The notes below the pieces were generated by a model. It saw only the letters and a list, made by a program, of their open reading frames with translations, was not told the origin of the DNA and made no database searches. From NCBI RefSeq assembly GCF_018127805.1, contig NZ_CP072334.1, forward strand, positions 2,272,001 through 2,336,000: a stretch of DNA of 64,000 nucleotides. Reading direction: 5' to 3'. Every line of letters starts with the position of its first letter. The stretch's first letter is position 1. Positions 9,289 through 19,505 of the stretch are shown here, one piece after another. A program made the translations under genes and the position numbers. The stretch comes from Prevotella sp. oral taxon 475 (GTDB lineage: Bacteria > Bacteroidota > Bacteroidia > Bacteroidales > Bacteroidaceae).

Positions 9289-9405
9289 TTAACCCTGACG
9301 CATCTTATACTTCGGGTTTTTCTTGTTGATAACGAACAAGCGACCCTTACGACGGACAATCTTACAGTCAGGTGTACGTTTCTTCAATGATGCTCTTGTC
9401 TTCAT
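9289..9405 (-). CDS. rpmJ: 50S ribosomal protein L36
   Basis: A 38-residue gene read on the minus strand from ATG at 9405 to TAA at 9289: [20 protein letters not shown], then [18 protein letters not shown]. Only one cysteine (Cys14) of the zinc-binding Cys3-His set is kept, so this is the zinc-independent (C-minus) form usual in this phylum. It lies between infA (12 bases) and rpsM (42 bases), the standard order. Confidence 0.95.
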   Translation of the reverse strand: MKTRASLKKRTPDCKIVRRKGRLFVINKKNPKYKMRQG

Positions 9406-9417
9406 ATTCTTATTGAA

Positions 9418-9636
9418 TTATTTGTATCTAAACACGATTCTACCCTTGGTAAGGTCATAGGGACTCATTTCCACTTTTACCTTATCACCAGGCAATATCT
9501 TGATATAGTGCATTCTCATCTTGCCAGAGATGTGAGCTGTTATGGGACATCCATTTTCCAACTCTACGCGAAACATCGCATTTGATAACGCTTCAACGAT
9601 TGTTCCATCTTGCTCAATAGCAGATTGTTTTGCCAT
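9418..9636 (-). CDS. infA: Translation initiation factor IF-1
   Basis: A 72-residue single OB-fold protein ([20 protein letters not shown] start, then [20 protein letters not shown] and [12 protein letters not shown]). IF-1 occupies the ribosomal A site during initiation. It begins one base behind the map stop codon, so the two genes are translationally close, as in most bacteria of this group. Confidence 0.98.
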   Translation of the reverse strand: MAKQSAIEQDGTIVEALSNAMFRVELENGCPITAHISGKMRMHYIKILPGDKVKVEMSPYDLTKGRIVFRYK

Positions 9637-9637
9637 A

Positions 9638-10438
9638 TTATTTCTTTTCTTTTTCTGTAAGTTCTATTTCCTCAAACGAAGATAAAATTTCTGCTTGGCC
9701 TTTTCTAATAGCAATCGTATGCTCAAAATGTGCGGCCGGCTTTCCATCCAAGGTTCTGATAGTCCACTTATCAGGCATTAACCCGATATGCCTATCTCCC
9801 ATTGTAATCATGGGTTCAATGGCAATGCACATTCCTTCCTTTAAAAGAATTCCGTTTCCCCTCCGACCGTAATTCGGTACTTTGGGTTCTTCATGCATCT
9901 CCTTTCCTATCCCATGACCCGTCAATTCGCGGACAACGCCATAGCCACGGCTCTCGCAATATTGCTGAATAGCATATCCAATGTCACCTAAATGATTTCC
10001 TGCAACAGCCTCTTTAATGCCAAGATACAAAGCCTCTTTTGTTACATCCAAAAGCTCTTTCGTTTCTTTAGCAACTTCACCTACACAGAAGGTATAACAA
10101 CTGTCACCATTATATCCAGCAAGAAGTATGCCACAGTCAACAGAAATGACGTCACCCTCTTTTAAGATCTGATTCTCCCGAGGGATTCCATGCACCACTT
10201 CTTCATTGATCGATGTGCAAATGCTTGCAGGAAAGGGCTCTCCAAAAGGATTAGGAAAATTCTTAAAAGTAGGGATTCCTCCATGATCACGGATAAATTC
10301 ATCCGCAATTTTATCCAATTGGAGAGTTGTCACACCCGGTATGACATGTTTTGCCAATTCTGCCAAGGTTTTACCAACAAGTTGGTTCGCCTCACGCATT
10401 AAGCTAATCTCATCTTCAGTCTTTAGAAAGACCTTCAT
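9638..10438 (-). CDS. map: Methionine aminopeptidase, type I
   Basis: Removes the initiator methionine from nascent proteins. The 266-residue protein keeps the pita-bread fold ligands: Asp in VDCGILL, Asp in GDSCYTF, His in GHGIG, Glu in EPMIT and Glu near the end. The substrate-gating His is in NEEVVHGIP. It lies 22 bases behind secY and one base before infA. Confidence 0.97.
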   Translation of the reverse strand: MKVFLKTEDEISLMREANQLVGKTLAELAKHVIPGVTTLQLDKIADEFIRDHGGIPTFKNFPNPFGEPFPASICTSINEEVVHGIPRENQILKEGDVISVDCGILLAGYNGDSCYTFCVGEVAKETKELLDVTKEALYLGIKEAVAGNHLGDIGYAIQQYCESRGYGVVRELTGHGIGKEMHEEPKVPNYGRRGNGILLKEGMCIAIEPMITMGDRHIGLMPDKWTIRTLDGKPAAHFEHTIAIRKGQAEILSSFEEIELTEKEKK

Positions 10439-10460
10439 TACTTAAGCTAAGAGCAGAAAG

Positions 10461-11801
10461 TCAATAGGCAGAAACGACACCGTTTCCACGGGTATGTCCC
10501 GAATTAAGCAATCCATCGTAATGACGCATCATCAGATAGCTTTCAATCTGTTGTAATGTATCGATAACAACTCCTACCAAAATTAAGAGCGACGTTCCTC
10601 CAAAGAATTGGGAGAAGGCTTGTTGTACATTCAGCAGACCGGCCAATGCAGGCATCACCGCAATAAATGCAATGAACAAAGAACCTGGTAGAGTGAGACG
10701 AGACATCACCGTATCAATATACTCAGCCGTATCTTTCCCCGGTTTAACGCCAGGAATAAAACCATTGTTACGCTTCATATCTTCCGCCATCTGAGTCGGA
10801 TTCAGAGTAATTGCCGTATAGAAATAAGTAAATGCGATAATCAATACCACATAAATTATATTATACAAGAGACTCCGGTTATCCATCAGAGACTGCACCA
10901 CATAACTTGCATTTTCAGACTGATACCTTACGATAGCCAAAGGAATAAACATCAGAGCCTGTGCAAAGATGATAGGCATCACGTTAGCTGCAAACAGCTT
11001 CAGAGGCACATATTGACGTGCGCCACCATACTGCTTATTACCAACAAGACGCTTTGCATATTGAACAGGAACTTTCCGTGTACCTTGTACTAAAAGAATT
11101 GCAGCACAAACGATTCCGTATAAGATGAGAATCTCAACGATAAACATGACAAGTCCACCACCCGTTATCGCCGTAAAGCGAGAGCCTACTTCCTGGATGA
11201 AAGCTTGTGGCAGTCGGGCAATGATACCCACCATGATGATCAATGAAATACCGTTTCCCACTCCCTTGTCGGTGATACGTTCGCCCAGCCAAAGAACGAA
11301 CATACTTCCCGCTGCGAGAATAATGGTGGCTGGAATCATAAACACCGACCACGAGATACCGGAAGCCAAAGCTCCCTCGGCTTGCATCTTGAGGTTGACA
11401 AGGTAAGACGGTGCCTGAAACAGTAGAATAACTACTGTCAGAGCACGCGTATACCAGTTTATCTTCTTCCGTCCGCTCTCACCTTCCCTCTGCATTTTTT
11501 GAAAATACGGAACTGCTACAGCCAAAAGCTGCATCACAATGGAGGCTGAGATATAAGGCATGATTCCCAACGCGAAGATAGACGCATTAGAGAATGCACC
11601 ACCGGAAAACATATCCAAAAGCGACATCAAGCCACCAGAGGTCTGGGACTGCAGTTTTTCCAACATTCCCGGATTGATACCCGGAAGGACCACAAACGAT
11701 CCAAAACGATAGATAGCTACAAATAGTATGGTTATGAGGAGTCGCTGGCGCAAGTCCTCAATTCTCCAACAATTCTTCAGTGTCTCGATAAACTTTTTCA
11801 T
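10461..11801 (-). CDS. secY: Preprotein translocase subunit SecY
   Basis: The channel subunit of the Sec translocon, 446 residues with about ten membrane segments. The plug region GGLMSLLDMFSGGAFSNASI follows the first segment, and ALGIMPYISASIVMQLL is the typical second one. The cytoplasmic loop with GARQYVPLKL and the NPTQMAEDMKRNNGFIPGVKPG loop that binds ribosome and SecA are present. It starts four bases behind rplO. Confidence 0.98.
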   Translation of the reverse strand: MKKFIETLKNCWRIEDLRQRLLITILFVAIYRFGSFVVLPGINPGMLEKLQSQTSGGLMSLLDMFSGGAFSNASIFALGIMPYISASIVMQLLAVAVPYFQKMQREGESGRKKINWYTRALTVVILLFQAPSYLVNLKMQAEGALASGISWSVFMIPATIILAAGSMFVLWLGERITDKGVGNGISLIIMVGIIARLPQAFIQEVGSRFTAITGGGLVMFIVEILILYGIVCAAILLVQGTRKVPVQYAKRLVGNKQYGGARQYVPLKLFAANVMPIIFAQALMFIPLAIVRYQSENASYVVQSLMDNRSLLYNIIYVVLIIAFTYFYTAITLNPTQMAEDMKRNNGFIPGVKPGKDTAEYIDTVMSRLTLPGSLFIAFIAVMPALAGLLNVQQAFSQFFGGTSLLILVGVVIDTLQQIESYLMMRHYDGLLNSGHTRGNGVVSAY

Positions 11802-11805
11802 TGAT

Positions 11806-12252
11806 TTAGATTATAGTTGTGTTACCACCAACTGCCTTGATTGCTTCTTCGGCAGTTTTAGAGAATGCATTGGCTTCAACAGTGAGAGCGACCTTCAATT
11901 CGCCATCACCAAGAATCTTAACGAGGACCCTACCTTTCAACAGACCTGCCTCTTTCAATTCCACCAAACCAATTTTATGAAGTCCTTTCTCCTCTGCCAA
12001 AGCCTGGAGTGCGGATAGATTAATTGGCAAATACTCCTTATGGTTGATATTTTTGAAGCCGGCTTTAGGAATACGACGCTGCAAAGGCATCTGTCCTCCT
12101 TCAAATCCAATCTTTCTTTTATAACCAGAACGAGCCTTAGCACCTTTATGTCCACGAGTAGAAGTGCCTCCCAATCCAGATCCCGGACCGCGACCGACAC
12201 GACGACGTGAATGTGTAGAACCCTTAGCTGGTTTCAAACTATTTAATTTCAT
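11806..12252 (-). CDS. rplO: 50S ribosomal protein L15
   Basis: 148 residues starting at the ATG at 12252 (MKLNSLKPAKGSTHSRRRVG); an in-frame extension to 12288 is not conserved in the family. The Gly/Arg-rich N-terminal tail (GRGPGSGLGGTSTRGHKG) reaches into 23S rRNA and the C-terminal half is globular. It is placed between rpmD and secY in the spc order. Confidence 0.97.
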   Translation of the reverse strand: MKLNSLKPAKGSTHSRRRVGRGPGSGLGGTSTRGHKGAKARSGYKRKIGFEGGQMPLQRRIPKAGFKNINHKEYLPINLSALQALAEEKGLHKIGLVELKEAGLLKGRVLVKILGDGELKVALTVEANAFSKTAEEAIKAVGGNTTII

Positions 12253-12277
12253 AATTGTTCTAATTTGATAAAATTGA

Positions 12278-12454
12278 TTATTCAACAACGTTTACCAGAT
12301 GGTGAACTTTTTTAATCATACCACGGATGCTTGGAGTATCTTCCACTTCAACAACCTGAGAAATCTTACGGAGCCCCAAAGCCAAAAGTGTACGCTTTTG
12401 GTCTACCGGATATCCAATTCTACTCTTAACCTGTTTGATTTTTATTGTTGCCAT
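12278..12454 (-). CDS. rpmD: 50S ribosomal protein L30
   Basis: A 58-residue protein starting at ATG 12454 ([20 protein letters not shown]). A longer in-frame reading to 12529 overlaps rpsE and adds residues unlike L30, so it was not used. It ends HHLVNVVE, with the conserved [11 protein letters not shown] before it. Spacing is 13 bases to rpsE and 25 to rplO. Confidence 0.96.
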   Translation of the reverse strand: MATIKIKQVKSRIGYPVDQKRTLLALGLRKISQVVEVEDTPSIRGMIKKVHHLVNVVE

Positions 12455-12467
12455 GTAATTATACTCT

Positions 12468-12980
12468 TTATCCGTTAAATACTTTTTCCATGCTAACACC
12501 ACGTACGCCAGCAATCGTATAAGCATCACGCATCCGACTCAAGGCCTCGATGGTTGCCTTCACCAAGTTATGAGGGTTGGAAGACCCTTTCGACTTAGCA
12601 ATCACATCTGTGATACCACTACTCTCAAGAACGGCACGCATAGCACCACCGGCTTTAAGTCCGGTTCCGGCTGCGGCTGGCTTAATCAGCACCTTTGCAC
12701 CTCCAAAAGAAACTTCCATTTCATGGGGAACAGTACCTTTGAGCACAGGAACCTTTACAAGATTCTTCTTTGCGGCCTCTACTCCTTTAGCGATAGCCGA
12801 AGTAACCTCACCGGCTTTACCCAAGCCATATCCGATAACTCCGTTACCATCACCGACAACGACAATTGCAGCGAACGTAAAGGTACGACCACCCTTGGTT
12901 ACTTTTGTAACACGGTTGATAGCCACCAAGCGATCTTTCAATTCAGCGTCACTATTTACTCTTACTCTATTCATTGCCAT
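12468..12980 (-). CDS. rpsE: 30S ribosomal protein S5
   Basis: 170 residues, with the double-stranded RNA-binding-like N-terminal domain ([20 protein letters not shown]) and the C-terminal [19 protein letters not shown] segment, sites where changes affect decoding accuracy and spectinomycin response. It lies between rplR (6 bases) and rpmD. Confidence 0.98.
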   Translation of the reverse strand: MAMNRVRVNSDAELKDRLVAINRVTKVTKGGRTFTFAAIVVVGDGNGVIGYGLGKAGEVTSAIAKGVEAAKKNLVKVPVLKGTVPHEMEVSFGGAKVLIKPAAAGTGLKAGGAMRAVLESSGITDVIAKSKGSSNPHNLVKATIEALSRMRDAYTIAGVRGVSMEKVFNG

Positions 12981-12986
12981 AATCGT

Positions 12987-13331
12987 TTAAAAATTAAGTC
13001 CACCTTTACGGGCTGCATCAGCCAGCTCTTTCACACGACCGTGGTAAAGATAACCATTACGGTCGAAAACAACAGCGGTGATACCGGCAGCCTGTGCCTT
13101 CTGTGCAACCAACTCGCCGACTTTCTGTGCCTGTTCTTTCTTAGGCATCGTTTCCAAGCCCAGCGAAGAGGCCGAAGCAAGAGTGGTACCGGTGAGATCG
13201 TTGATGATTTGAACGTAAATCTGCTTGTTCGAACGGAACACGCTCATGCGAGGACGCTCTGCAGTACCATTGACGCTCTTGCGAATTCTATATTTGATTT
13301 TAATTCGTCTTTCTACTTTCTTTGTTGTCAT
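12987..13331 (-). CDS. rplR: 50S ribosomal protein L18
   Basis: 114 residues beginning with a basic tail ([20 protein letters not shown]) and containing [20 protein letters not shown] and [20 protein letters not shown], the 5S rRNA-binding core. Together with L5 it attaches 5S rRNA to the large subunit. Confidence 0.98.
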   Translation of the reverse strand: MTTKKVERRIKIKYRIRKSVNGTAERPRMSVFRSNKQIYVQIINDLTGTTLASASSLGLETMPKKEQAQKVGELVAQKAQAAGITAVVFDRNGYLYHGRVKELADAARKGGLNF

Positions 13332-13349
13332 AATCGTGTAAATTTAAAG

Positions 13350-13916
13350 TTACTTAGCTGCAGCAGTCTTACCAGACTTCCTACGAATAACCTCACCCTG
13401 GAACAAAACACCTTTTCCTTTATAAGGTTCAGGCTTGCGGAAAGAACGAATTTTAGCACAGATGAGACCCAGCAACTGCTTGTCGCAGGACTCCAGGATA
13501 AGAAGCGGGTTCTGATTTCTCTCAGATTTGGTTTCCACTTTCACCTCACTGGGCAGCTGAATAAAGATGGGATGCGTGTAACCCAAGGAAAATTCGATAA
13601 TATTTCCCTGGTTGGAAACACGATAACCCACACCAACAAGCTCCAAAACCTTTTTGTAACCCTCGCTCACACCAACAACCATGTTGTTGACCAGCGAACG
13701 ATACAAGCCATGGAAAGCCTGCTTTTGTTTGATATTTACCGGGCTATTTTCATCTACAGTAAAGATGATCTGACCATCTTCGATGTTCATCTTGATGGAA
13801 GCATCTACCTTTTGGGAAAGTTCACCCTTAGGTCCCTTTACCGTTACAAGCCCATTATTCTGCGATACAGTAACTCCAGATGGAATGACAATTGGCAAAT
13901 TTCCTATTCTTGACAT
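13350..13916 (-). CDS. rplF: 50S ribosomal protein L6
   Basis: 188 residues made of the two related L6 domains: MSRIGNLPIVIPSGV with VTVKGPKGELS in the first, and VEVGYRVS-like GVGYRVSNQGN and PEPYKGKGVLF in the second. L6 lies near the factor-binding site. The C-terminus (RRKSGKTAAAK) is the usual basic tail. Confidence 0.98.
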   Translation of the reverse strand: MSRIGNLPIVIPSGVTVSQNNGLVTVKGPKGELSQKVDASIKMNIEDGQIIFTVDENSPVNIKQKQAFHGLYRSLVNNMVVGVSEGYKKVLELVGVGYRVSNQGNIIEFSLGYTHPIFIQLPSEVKVETKSERNQNPLLILESCDKQLLGLICAKIRSFRKPEPYKGKGVLFQGEVIRRKSGKTAAAK

Positions 13917-13931
13917 AATTCAATCCTCCAA

Positions 13932-14327
13932 TTAATAAACATAACAAAGAACTTCACCACCGATTTTCAAGTCGGCAGCTTCCTTGTTGGTCATTACACC
14001 TTTAGATGTGGACAAAATTGCGATGCCCAATCCGTTAATTACTCTCGGCATGTCTTTGTAACCTGTGTACTGACGCAAACCGGGAGTAGAAACGCGTTTC
14101 AAGCTTGTGATAGCGTTTGCTTTTGTTACCGGGTGATACTTCAAAGCCACTTTGATGACACCTTGCGGGCCTTCCTCTACGAACTTATAGTTCAGGATGT
14201 AACCCTTTTCAAAGAGAATCTTCGTGATCTCTTTCTTCAAATTAGACGCAGGCACCTCAACCACGCGATGATGTGCCATGATTGCGTTTCTGAGTCGAGT
14301 CAGATAATCTGCTATTGGATCTGTCAT
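13932..14327 (-). CDS. rpsH: 30S ribosomal protein S8
   Basis: 131 residues with the MTDPIADYLTRLRNAIMAHH start and the C-terminal 16S-binding part RVSTPGLRQYTGY and GLGIAILSTSKGVMTNKEA. S8 binds the central domain of 16S rRNA and in E. coli represses the spc operon. It is unusual here because 404 bases without a gene separate it from rpsN, where a few bases are normal. Confidence 0.98.
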   Translation of the reverse strand: MTDPIADYLTRLRNAIMAHHRVVEVPASNLKKEITKILFEKGYILNYKFVEEGPQGVIKVALKYHPVTKANAITSLKRVSTPGLRQYTGYKDMPRVINGLGIAILSTSKGVMTNKEAADLKIGGEVLCYVY

Positions 14328-14731
14328 AAATAAAAATGTTTAATTGATCGGGATTTTCCCGACAATATTAAATAATTTCTGTTCTCAAATGCTGGAATGT
14401 CGACACGCTCGATAGGTTATTAGCCCTGAGGTTGTTCTATACGAACAAGCTCTCCTTGCGATTCTACATTCTCGTCTCTTTTCACCTCAAATTCGGAACA
14501 AACCTTTCACGTCGATTCAGACAAGATTTTCCCAACGTTACATTTCCGTTTTCCAATCTCTTTGTTTTTCGCATCCCATCTCTTAGCTTTTACGATGCAA
14601 AAGCTAAGAGATTGCATCCCTAAAGCTTAGCTTTCGCAAACGGGTTTCCAATCATCTGATTTTCAACCCTATAAGAGATCGATTCGAGTTCGACTGTTTT
14701 GGCTATTCCAACCCTATCGGCATAGAGAGAA
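14328..14731 (-). other. Gene-free 404-bp gap inside the spc operon
   Basis: No coding sequence was recognised. The stretch holds a 14-bp perfect inverted repeat of the AAAAGCTAAG family (14578-14612) and a further near-palindrome AAAGCTTAGCTTT at about 14622-14634. It separates rpsN from rpsH, genes normally almost adjacent, so it may hold an internal promoter or a processing site, or be the site of a repeat insertion. Confidence 0.7.
14578..14612. repeat. Inverted repeat of the AAAAGCTAAG family
   Basis: ATCTCTTAGCTTTT (14578-14591) and AAAAGCTAAGAGAT (14599-14612) are exact complements around a seven-base loop ACGATGC. The loop and arm edges resemble those at 3548-3618, where GATGCAAAAG also joins loop and arm. 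Confidence 0.9.
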
Positions 14732-15034
14732 CTACCAGCTTGCCTTCTTCACGCCGGGAATCAAACCGGCAGATGCCATCTCGCGGAATTGAATACGCGA
14801 AAGACCGAACTGACGGATATATCCTTTCGGACGACCGGTGATTTTACAACGATTGTGAAGACGAATGGGGTTGGCATTCTTCGGAATAGACTGCAACTTG
14901 CGAGCGGCCTCGTAAGCTTCAGCATAATCGTCAGAGGTTGCAATAATCTTTTTCAGAGCCGCACGCTTCTCAGCATAACGAGCAACCAGTTTTGCACGCT
15001 TTACCTCGCGAGCTTTCATTGATTCTTTTGCCAT
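14732..15034 (-). CDS. rpsN: 30S ribosomal protein S14
   Basis: 100 residues ([20 protein letters not shown] start; [20 protein letters not shown] core). Only one cysteine remains of the CxxC zinc motifs, so this is the long zinc-independent type. S14 is a late-assembling protein of the 30S head. It lies five bases behind rplE. Confidence 0.98.
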   Translation of the reverse strand: MAKESMKAREVKRAKLVARYAEKRAALKKIIATSDDYAEAYEAARKLQSIPKNANPIRLHNRCKITGRPKGYIRQFGLSRIQFREMASAGLIPGVKKASW

Positions 15035-15039
15035 ATTGC

Positions 15040-15594
15040 TTAATCGTTTTTAGCGTTTTTGAAAGGAAGACCGAAAGCTTTCAACAGCGCATAGCCTTCC
15101 TCGTCGGTATGGGCTGTTGTAACGAACGTGATGTTCATTCCTTGAATGCGATCGATTGAATCGAGGTTGATTTCAGGGAAAATGATCTGTTCTGTAATTC
15201 CCAATGTGTAGTTTCCACGACCGTCGAACTTACTTTCGATACCTTTAAAGTCGCGAATACGAGGAAGCGCAACACGGATGAGCTTTTCAAGGAACTCATA
15301 CATACGCTCACGACGCAACGTCACCATTACACCGATAGGCATCTTCTTGCGAAGTTTGAAATTCGCGATGTCTTTCTTAGAGTAGGTGGCAACTGCTTTC
15401 TGACCGGCGATAGAAGAAATCTCATTGATGGCAACATCTATCATCTTCTTATCTTGAGTGGCATCACCAAGTCCTTGATTGATGACAATCTTCTTCAGAA
15501 CCGGTACCTGCATCGCTGAGGAATAGTTAAACTGCTTTTGCAATGCCGGGGCAATCGTCTCAGCATATACTTTCTTTAACTGTGCTGTATTCAT
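15040..15594 (-). CDS. rplE: 50S ribosomal protein L5
   Basis: 184 residues with [17 protein letters not shown], the [20 protein letters not shown] loop and [16 protein letters not shown], all typical of L5, which binds 5S rRNA and contacts P-site tRNA. Its first base overlaps the last base of the rplX stop codon, so translation is probably coupled. Confidence 0.98.
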   Translation of the reverse strand: MNTAQLKKVYAETIAPALQKQFNYSSAMQVPVLKKIVINQGLGDATQDKKMIDVAINEISSIAGQKAVATYSKKDIANFKLRKKMPIGVMVTLRRERMYEFLEKLIRVALPRIRDFKGIESKFDGRGNYTLGITEQIIFPEINLDSIDRIQGMNITFVTTAHTDEEGYALLKAFGLPFKNAKND

Positions 15595-15914
15595 TATTTT
15601 ATCACCTCCCCAGATTTCTTTGCGATGCGTACTTTCTTTCCATCATCTGTTTTCTTAATGGCTATACGAGTAGCCTTACCACTCTTCGGATCTATCAAGC
15701 TCAAGTTCGAAACGTGAATAGGAGCTTCCTGCTTAACGATACCTCCCTGAGGATTCTTTGCAGATGGCTTTGTGCTCTTAGATACCATATTGATACCTTC
15801 GACAAAAGCACGCTCCCGTTCTACCAAGACTTTGAGCACCTTACCTTTCCGACCTTTGTCTTCGCCGGCCAGAACGATAACCTCGTCACCTTTTTTAATA
15901 TGTAACTTACTCAT
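15594..15914 (-). CDS. rplX: 50S ribosomal protein L24
   Basis: 106 residues with the KOW motif [20 protein letters not shown] at the start and the [20 protein letters not shown] segment after it. L24 starts assembly of the 50S subunit. It overlaps rplE by one base. Confidence 0.98.
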   Translation of the reverse strand: MSKLHIKKGDEVIVLAGEDKGRKGKVLKVLVERERAFVEGINMVSKSTKPSAKNPQGGIVKQEAPIHVSNLSLIDPKSGKATRIAIKKTDDGKKVRIAKKSGEVIK

Positions 15915-15935
15915 TACTTTCTGTTTATTAATTAT

Positions 15936-16301
15936 TTAAAGAACCTCAGGTGCCAAAGAAACAACTTTCATGTTGACTGCACGAAGCTCACGGGCTACCG
16001 GACCGAAGATACGGCTGCCACGAATTTCACCGGCATTGTTCAACAATACACATGCATTGTCGTCAAAACGGATGTAAGAGCCGTCAGCACGACGTATCTC
16101 TTTTTTCGTGCGGACAATCAAAGCCTTCGATACTGCACCCTTTTTCAAATCACTTGATGGGATAACGTTCTTGACTGCAACGACAATCACGTCACCAACA
16201 CTTGCATAACGGCGGCGGGTTCCTCCAAGCACACGGATGCAAAGAGCCTCGCGTGCACCGCTGTTATCGCATACTGTAAGTCTTGATTCTGCTTGTATCA
16301 T
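15936..16301 (-). CDS. rplN: 50S ribosomal protein L14
   Basis: 121 residues beginning [20 protein letters not shown] and ending [23 protein letters not shown]-like, complete for the family. L14 forms an intersubunit bridge with 16S rRNA and is bound by the silencing factor RsfS. Spacing is three bases to rpsQ and 21 to rplX. Confidence 0.98.
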   Translation of the reverse strand: MIQAESRLTVCDNSGAREALCIRVLGGTRRRYASVGDVIVVAVKNVIPSSDLKKGAVSKALIVRTKKEIRRADGSYIRFDDNACVLLNNAGEIRGSRIFGPVARELRAVNMKVVSLAPEVL

Positions 16302-16304
16302 AAT

Positions 16305-16571
16305 TTACTTAGCCTTTTCAATTATTTGAACTAATCTCCACCGCTTGGTTTTACTCAAGGGACGGGTTTCCATGATAAGAACCGTATCACCGATATTGGC
16401 TTCGTTCTTCTCGTCATGAACATGGTATTTCTTTGTCTTCTGAACAAATTTACCATAGATAGGATGCTTTTCCTTGAACTTAGACGCAATAACAATGGTT
16501 TTATCCATTTTGTTGCTGACAACAACACCCTGTCTTACTTTTCTTAAATTTCTTGCTTCCATCTGGACCAT
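16305..16571 (-). CDS. rpsQ: 30S ribosomal protein S17
   Basis: 88 residues with the OB-fold core [20 protein letters not shown], the [19 protein letters not shown] segment and [20 protein letters not shown]. An ATG at residue 4 is an equally likely start. It lies two bases behind rpmC. Confidence 0.97.
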   Translation of the reverse strand: MVQMEARNLRKVRQGVVVSNKMDKTIVIASKFKEKHPIYGKFVQKTKKYHVHDEKNEANIGDTVLIMETRPLSKTKRWRLVQIIEKAK

Positions 16572-16573
16572 TA

Positions 16574-16768
16574 TTATTTGTTAAGTTCTCTCTGACGAAG
16601 TTCTGTCTTCATACGCGCTATATCACGACGAGCATTCTTAATCTTTGATGGATTCTCAAGAGGAGTGGTGTTGTGACCTATCTTCATCTGACTGTAAGCA
16701 GCCACAGCATTCTCCAACTTCTCTGCCAAATCTTTAGCGGAGAGTTCTTTCAATTCGTTCATCTTCAT
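16574..16768 (-). CDS. rpmC: 50S ribosomal protein L29
   Basis: 64 residues of alpha-helical character with [20 protein letters not shown] and the conserved [18 protein letters not shown] end. L29 lies at the tunnel exit, where trigger factor and SRP dock. Start could be residue 1 or the Met at residue 3. Confidence 0.96.
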   Translation of the reverse strand: MKMNELKELSAKDLAEKLENAVAAYSQMKIGHNTTPLENPSKIKNARRDIARMKTELRQRELNK

Positions 16769-16771
16769 AGC

Positions 16772-17200
16772 TTAAGCGTTTTTATCGTAATCACGTCTAA
16801 CAACAAACTTTGTCTTAACAGGAAGCTTCTGTGCTGCAAGGCGAAGAGCCTCTTTAGCAATGTCGAAGCTAACTCCTTCTACTTCAAAAAGAATGCGACC
16901 AGGTGTTACCGGAGCTACCCAACCTGCGGGATCTCCCTTTCCTTTACCCATGCGGACGTCAGCAGGCTTACGGGTAATGGGTTTATCCGGGAAGATGCGA
17001 ATCCATACCTGGCCTTCACGTTGCATATAACGGTTCACGGCTACACGGGCCGCTTCTATCTGTCGACTGTCTATCCACTTTGCTTCAAGGGTCTTGATGC
17101 CAAATGAACCGAAAGCCAATTGTGTCCCTCTACCGGCGTTGCCTTTGTTGCCACGGCCGTCTTGCGGTCTTCTATATCTTACTCTTTTGGGCTGTAACAT
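16772..17200 (-). CDS. rplP: 50S ribosomal protein L16
   Basis: 142 residues starting [20 protein letters not shown], with the conserved [20 protein letters not shown], the PVTRKP-like [20 protein letters not shown] loop and [11 protein letters not shown]16 helps position A-site tRNA. Spacing is 15 bases to rpsC and three to rpmC. Confidence 0.98.
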   Translation of the reverse strand: MLQPKRVRYRRPQDGRGNKGNAGRGTQLAFGSFGIKTLEAKWIDSRQIEAARVAVNRYMQREGQVWIRIFPDKPITRKPADVRMGKGKGDPAGWVAPVTPGRILFEVEGVSFDIAKEALRLAAQKLPVKTKFVVRRDYDKNA

Positions 17201-17215
17201 AATAACTTCTTACTT

Positions 17216-17950
17216 TTAGCGGTTATTGTTTCTCTTACGATTACCACGACCAGAGCGACCACCTGCATTGTTGGAACGAACTCCACCCTGTTTATCCTGA
17301 GCAAAGTTGGGGGCTAAGTCACGTTTGCCGTAAACTTCACCACGACAAATCCAAACCTTAATACCCAAAAGTCCTACCTTGGTCAAGGCCTCTGCCTGAC
17401 AGTAATCAATATCTGCACGGAAAGTATGAAGTGGCGTGCGCCCTTCCTTATACATTTCCTTACGCGCCATCTCGGCACCGTTGAGACGTCCGGTGATTTG
17501 AATCTTAACACCTTCAGCTCCTGCACGCATCGTATTCTGAACTGCCATCTTGATAGCACGGCGATAAGCAATCTTACCTTCTACCTGACGAGCGATGTTA
17601 TTAGCAACGATCGTAGCATCGAGATCGGGTCTTTTAACTTCAAATATGTTGATTTGAATATCCTTATTGTAGAGTTTCTTCAACTCTTCTTTCAGTTTGT
17701 CAACATCTTGTCCACCTTTACCAATGACGATTCCAGGACGAGCCGTACAGATGGTGATGGTTACGAGCTTCAATGTACGCTCGATAATGATGCGAGCTAC
17801 ATTTGCTTTTGCCAAACGCTCGTTCAGATACTTGCGTATCTTCATATCTTCAACGATATTCTCGCCGAAGTTCTTTCCACCAAACCAATTAGAGTCCCAA
17901 CCACGGATAATACCAAGACGGTTGCTTATTGGATTAACTTTCTGTCCCAT
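17216..17950 (-). CDS. rpsC: 30S ribosomal protein S3
   Basis: 244 residues: a KH domain with the [20 protein letters not shown] motif near residue 75, then the C-terminal domain with [20 protein letters not shown]. The last 25 residues are an Asn/Arg/Gly-rich tail ([18 protein letters not shown]). S3 is part of the mRNA entry tunnel and helicase activity of the 30S subunit. Confidence 0.98.
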   Translation of the reverse strand: MGQKVNPISNRLGIIRGWDSNWFGGKNFGENIVEDMKIRKYLNERLAKANVARIIIERTLKLVTITICTARPGIVIGKGGQDVDKLKEELKKLYNKDIQINIFEVKRPDLDATIVANNIARQVEGKIAYRRAIKMAVQNTMRAGAEGVKIQITGRLNGAEMARKEMYKEGRTPLHTFRADIDYCQAEALTKVGLLGIKVWICRGEVYGKRDLAPNFAQDKQGGVRSNNAGGRSGRGNRKRNNNR

Positions 17951-17953
17951 TCT

Positions 17954-18361
17954 TTATTCTTTTTCGTCGTTAGTTTTGGCATCAACAAACAATGTAACGT
18001 GATTAGAACGCTTGCGAATTCTGTAACCGCGTCCCTGTGGAGCGGGTCTCATGCGCTTCATCGTTACGCCTTCGTCTACGAACACTTTGCTTATATAAAG
18101 TTCTCCTTCGTCTGCCTTGCGCTCATTCTTTGCTTCCCAATTGGCAATCGCCGAACGCAGCAATTTCTCTACATCCGCTGCAGCTTGCTTTTTGGAAAAT
18201 CTCAATACGCCAAGAGCGCGGTTTACCTCCATACCACGAACCATGTCTACTACGTAGCGCATCTTACGCGGAGAAGAGGGAACACCTTTGAGTTTTGCAA
18301 AATACAATTTTTTAAGGGCCTCTTTTCTTGCTTCGGCCGCTATATGTTTTCTTGCTCCCAT
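17954..18361 (-). CDS. rplV: 50S ribosomal protein L22
   Basis: 135 residues with the tunnel-lining beta hairpin near the end ([20 protein letters not shown]). The body contains [20 protein letters not shown]. Changes in this hairpin affect macrolide response in other bacteria. The tail [16 protein letters not shown] is slightly longer than in E. coli. Confidence 0.98.
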   Translation of the reverse strand: MGARKHIAAEARKEALKKLYFAKLKGVPSSPRKMRYVVDMVRGMEVNRALGVLRFSKKQAAADVEKLLRSAIANWEAKNERKADEGELYISKVFVDEGVTMKRMRPAPQGRGYRIRKRSNHVTLFVDAKTNDEKE

Positions 18362-18391
18362 TATTATTCCTATGATTAAATGGTTGTCCCT

Positions 18392-18658
18392 TTACTTTCT
18401 GTTACCAGAATGGCCGCCAAAACGACGCGTGGGAGAGAATTCACCCAACTTGTGACCAACCATATTCTCGGTAATGTAAACAGGGATAAATTTATTTCCG
18501 TTATGAACTGCAACAGTATGCCCCACAAAGTCGGGGGAAATCATTGAAGCTCTGGCCCACGTTTTAACAACGCTTTTCTTGCCACTCTCATTCATTGCGA
18601 GAATTTTCTTTTCAAGAGAAACGTTGATATATGGACCTTTTTTTAATGAACGACTCAT
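18392..18658 (-). CDS. rpsS: 30S ribosomal protein S19
   Basis: 88 residues beginning [20 protein letters not shown], with IHNGNKF-like [20 protein letters not shown] and [17 protein letters not shown] at the end. S19 lies in the 30S head near the A and P sites. It is 14 bases behind rplB. Confidence 0.98.
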   Translation of the reverse strand: MSRSLKKGPYINVSLEKKILAMNESGKKSVVKTWARASMISPDFVGHTVAVHNGNKFIPVYITENMVGHKLGEFSPTRRFGGHSGNRK

Positions 18659-18672
18659 AATTTACTCTTTAA

Positions 18673-19497
18673 TTATTTTTTAGCTCTTTCAATAATATAC
18701 TTGTTAGACTGCTTTTTGGGTGTGCGTGTCTTGAGCCCTTTAGCATACAAGCCCTTACGTGAGCGTGGGTGACCACCGCTTTGACGGCCTTCACCACCAC
18801 CCATCGGGTGATCAACAGGGTTCATAACAACACCGCGGTTGTGCGGACGACGACCTAACCAACGAGAACGTCCAGCCTTACCAGACTGTTCCAAAGCGTG
18901 GTCAGAGTTGCCTACACTACCTACCGTAGCCTTACAAGCAGAGAGCACCTTACGAGTCTCTCCCGAAGGAAGCTTAATAACACAATAACTGCCCTCACGA
19001 GAAGTCAACTGAGCAAAGTTACCAGCCGAACGAACGAGAAGCGCACCTTGGCCGGGACGTAATTCAATATTATGAATCACGGTACCGACGGGGATGTTTG
19101 CAAGGGGGATTGCATTTCCTACTTCAGGAGCAGCCCCTGCACCCGACAGCAAAGTCGCCCCAACTTCAAGTCCATTAGGAGCAATAATGTAACGTTTTTC
19201 ACCATCTGCATAATACAGCAATGCAATACGAGCCGAACGGTTCGGATCGTATTCAATTGTCTTTACTACAGCTGGAACACCATCTTTCTCACGTTTAAAA
19301 TCGATCAAACGATATTTTCTCTTATGACCGCCACCCATATAGCGGACAGTCATCTTACCGGTATTGTTTCGACCACCGGTTGAGCGTTTGCCGTAAACGA
19401 GAGACTTCTCTGGCACGGATGCAGTAATATCCTCGAACGTGCCAATAATCTTGTGTCTTTGTCCCGGGGTTACCGGTTTTAATTTACGTACTGCCAT
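18673..19497 (-). CDS. rplB: 50S ribosomal protein L2
   Basis: 274 residues: the OB-fold and SH3-like domains, with the C-terminal peptidyl-transferase-proximal segment [20 protein letters not shown], whose histidine is needed for activity. The start [20 protein letters not shown] is typical for the phylum. Confidence 0.98.
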   Translation of the reverse strand: MAVRKLKPVTPGQRHKIIGTFEDITASVPEKSLVYGKRSTGGRNNTGKMTVRYMGGGHKRKYRLIDFKREKDGVPAVVKTIEYDPNRSARIALLYYADGEKRYIIAPNGLEVGATLLSGAGAAPEVGNAIPLANIPVGTVIHNIELRPGQGALLVRSAGNFAQLTSREGSYCVIKLPSGETRKVLSACKATVGSVGNSDHALEQSGKAGRSRWLGRRPHNRGVVMNPVDHPMGGGEGRQSGGHPRSRKGLYAKGLKTRTPKKQSNKYIIERAKK

Positions 19498-19505
19498 TTT
19501 CTATA

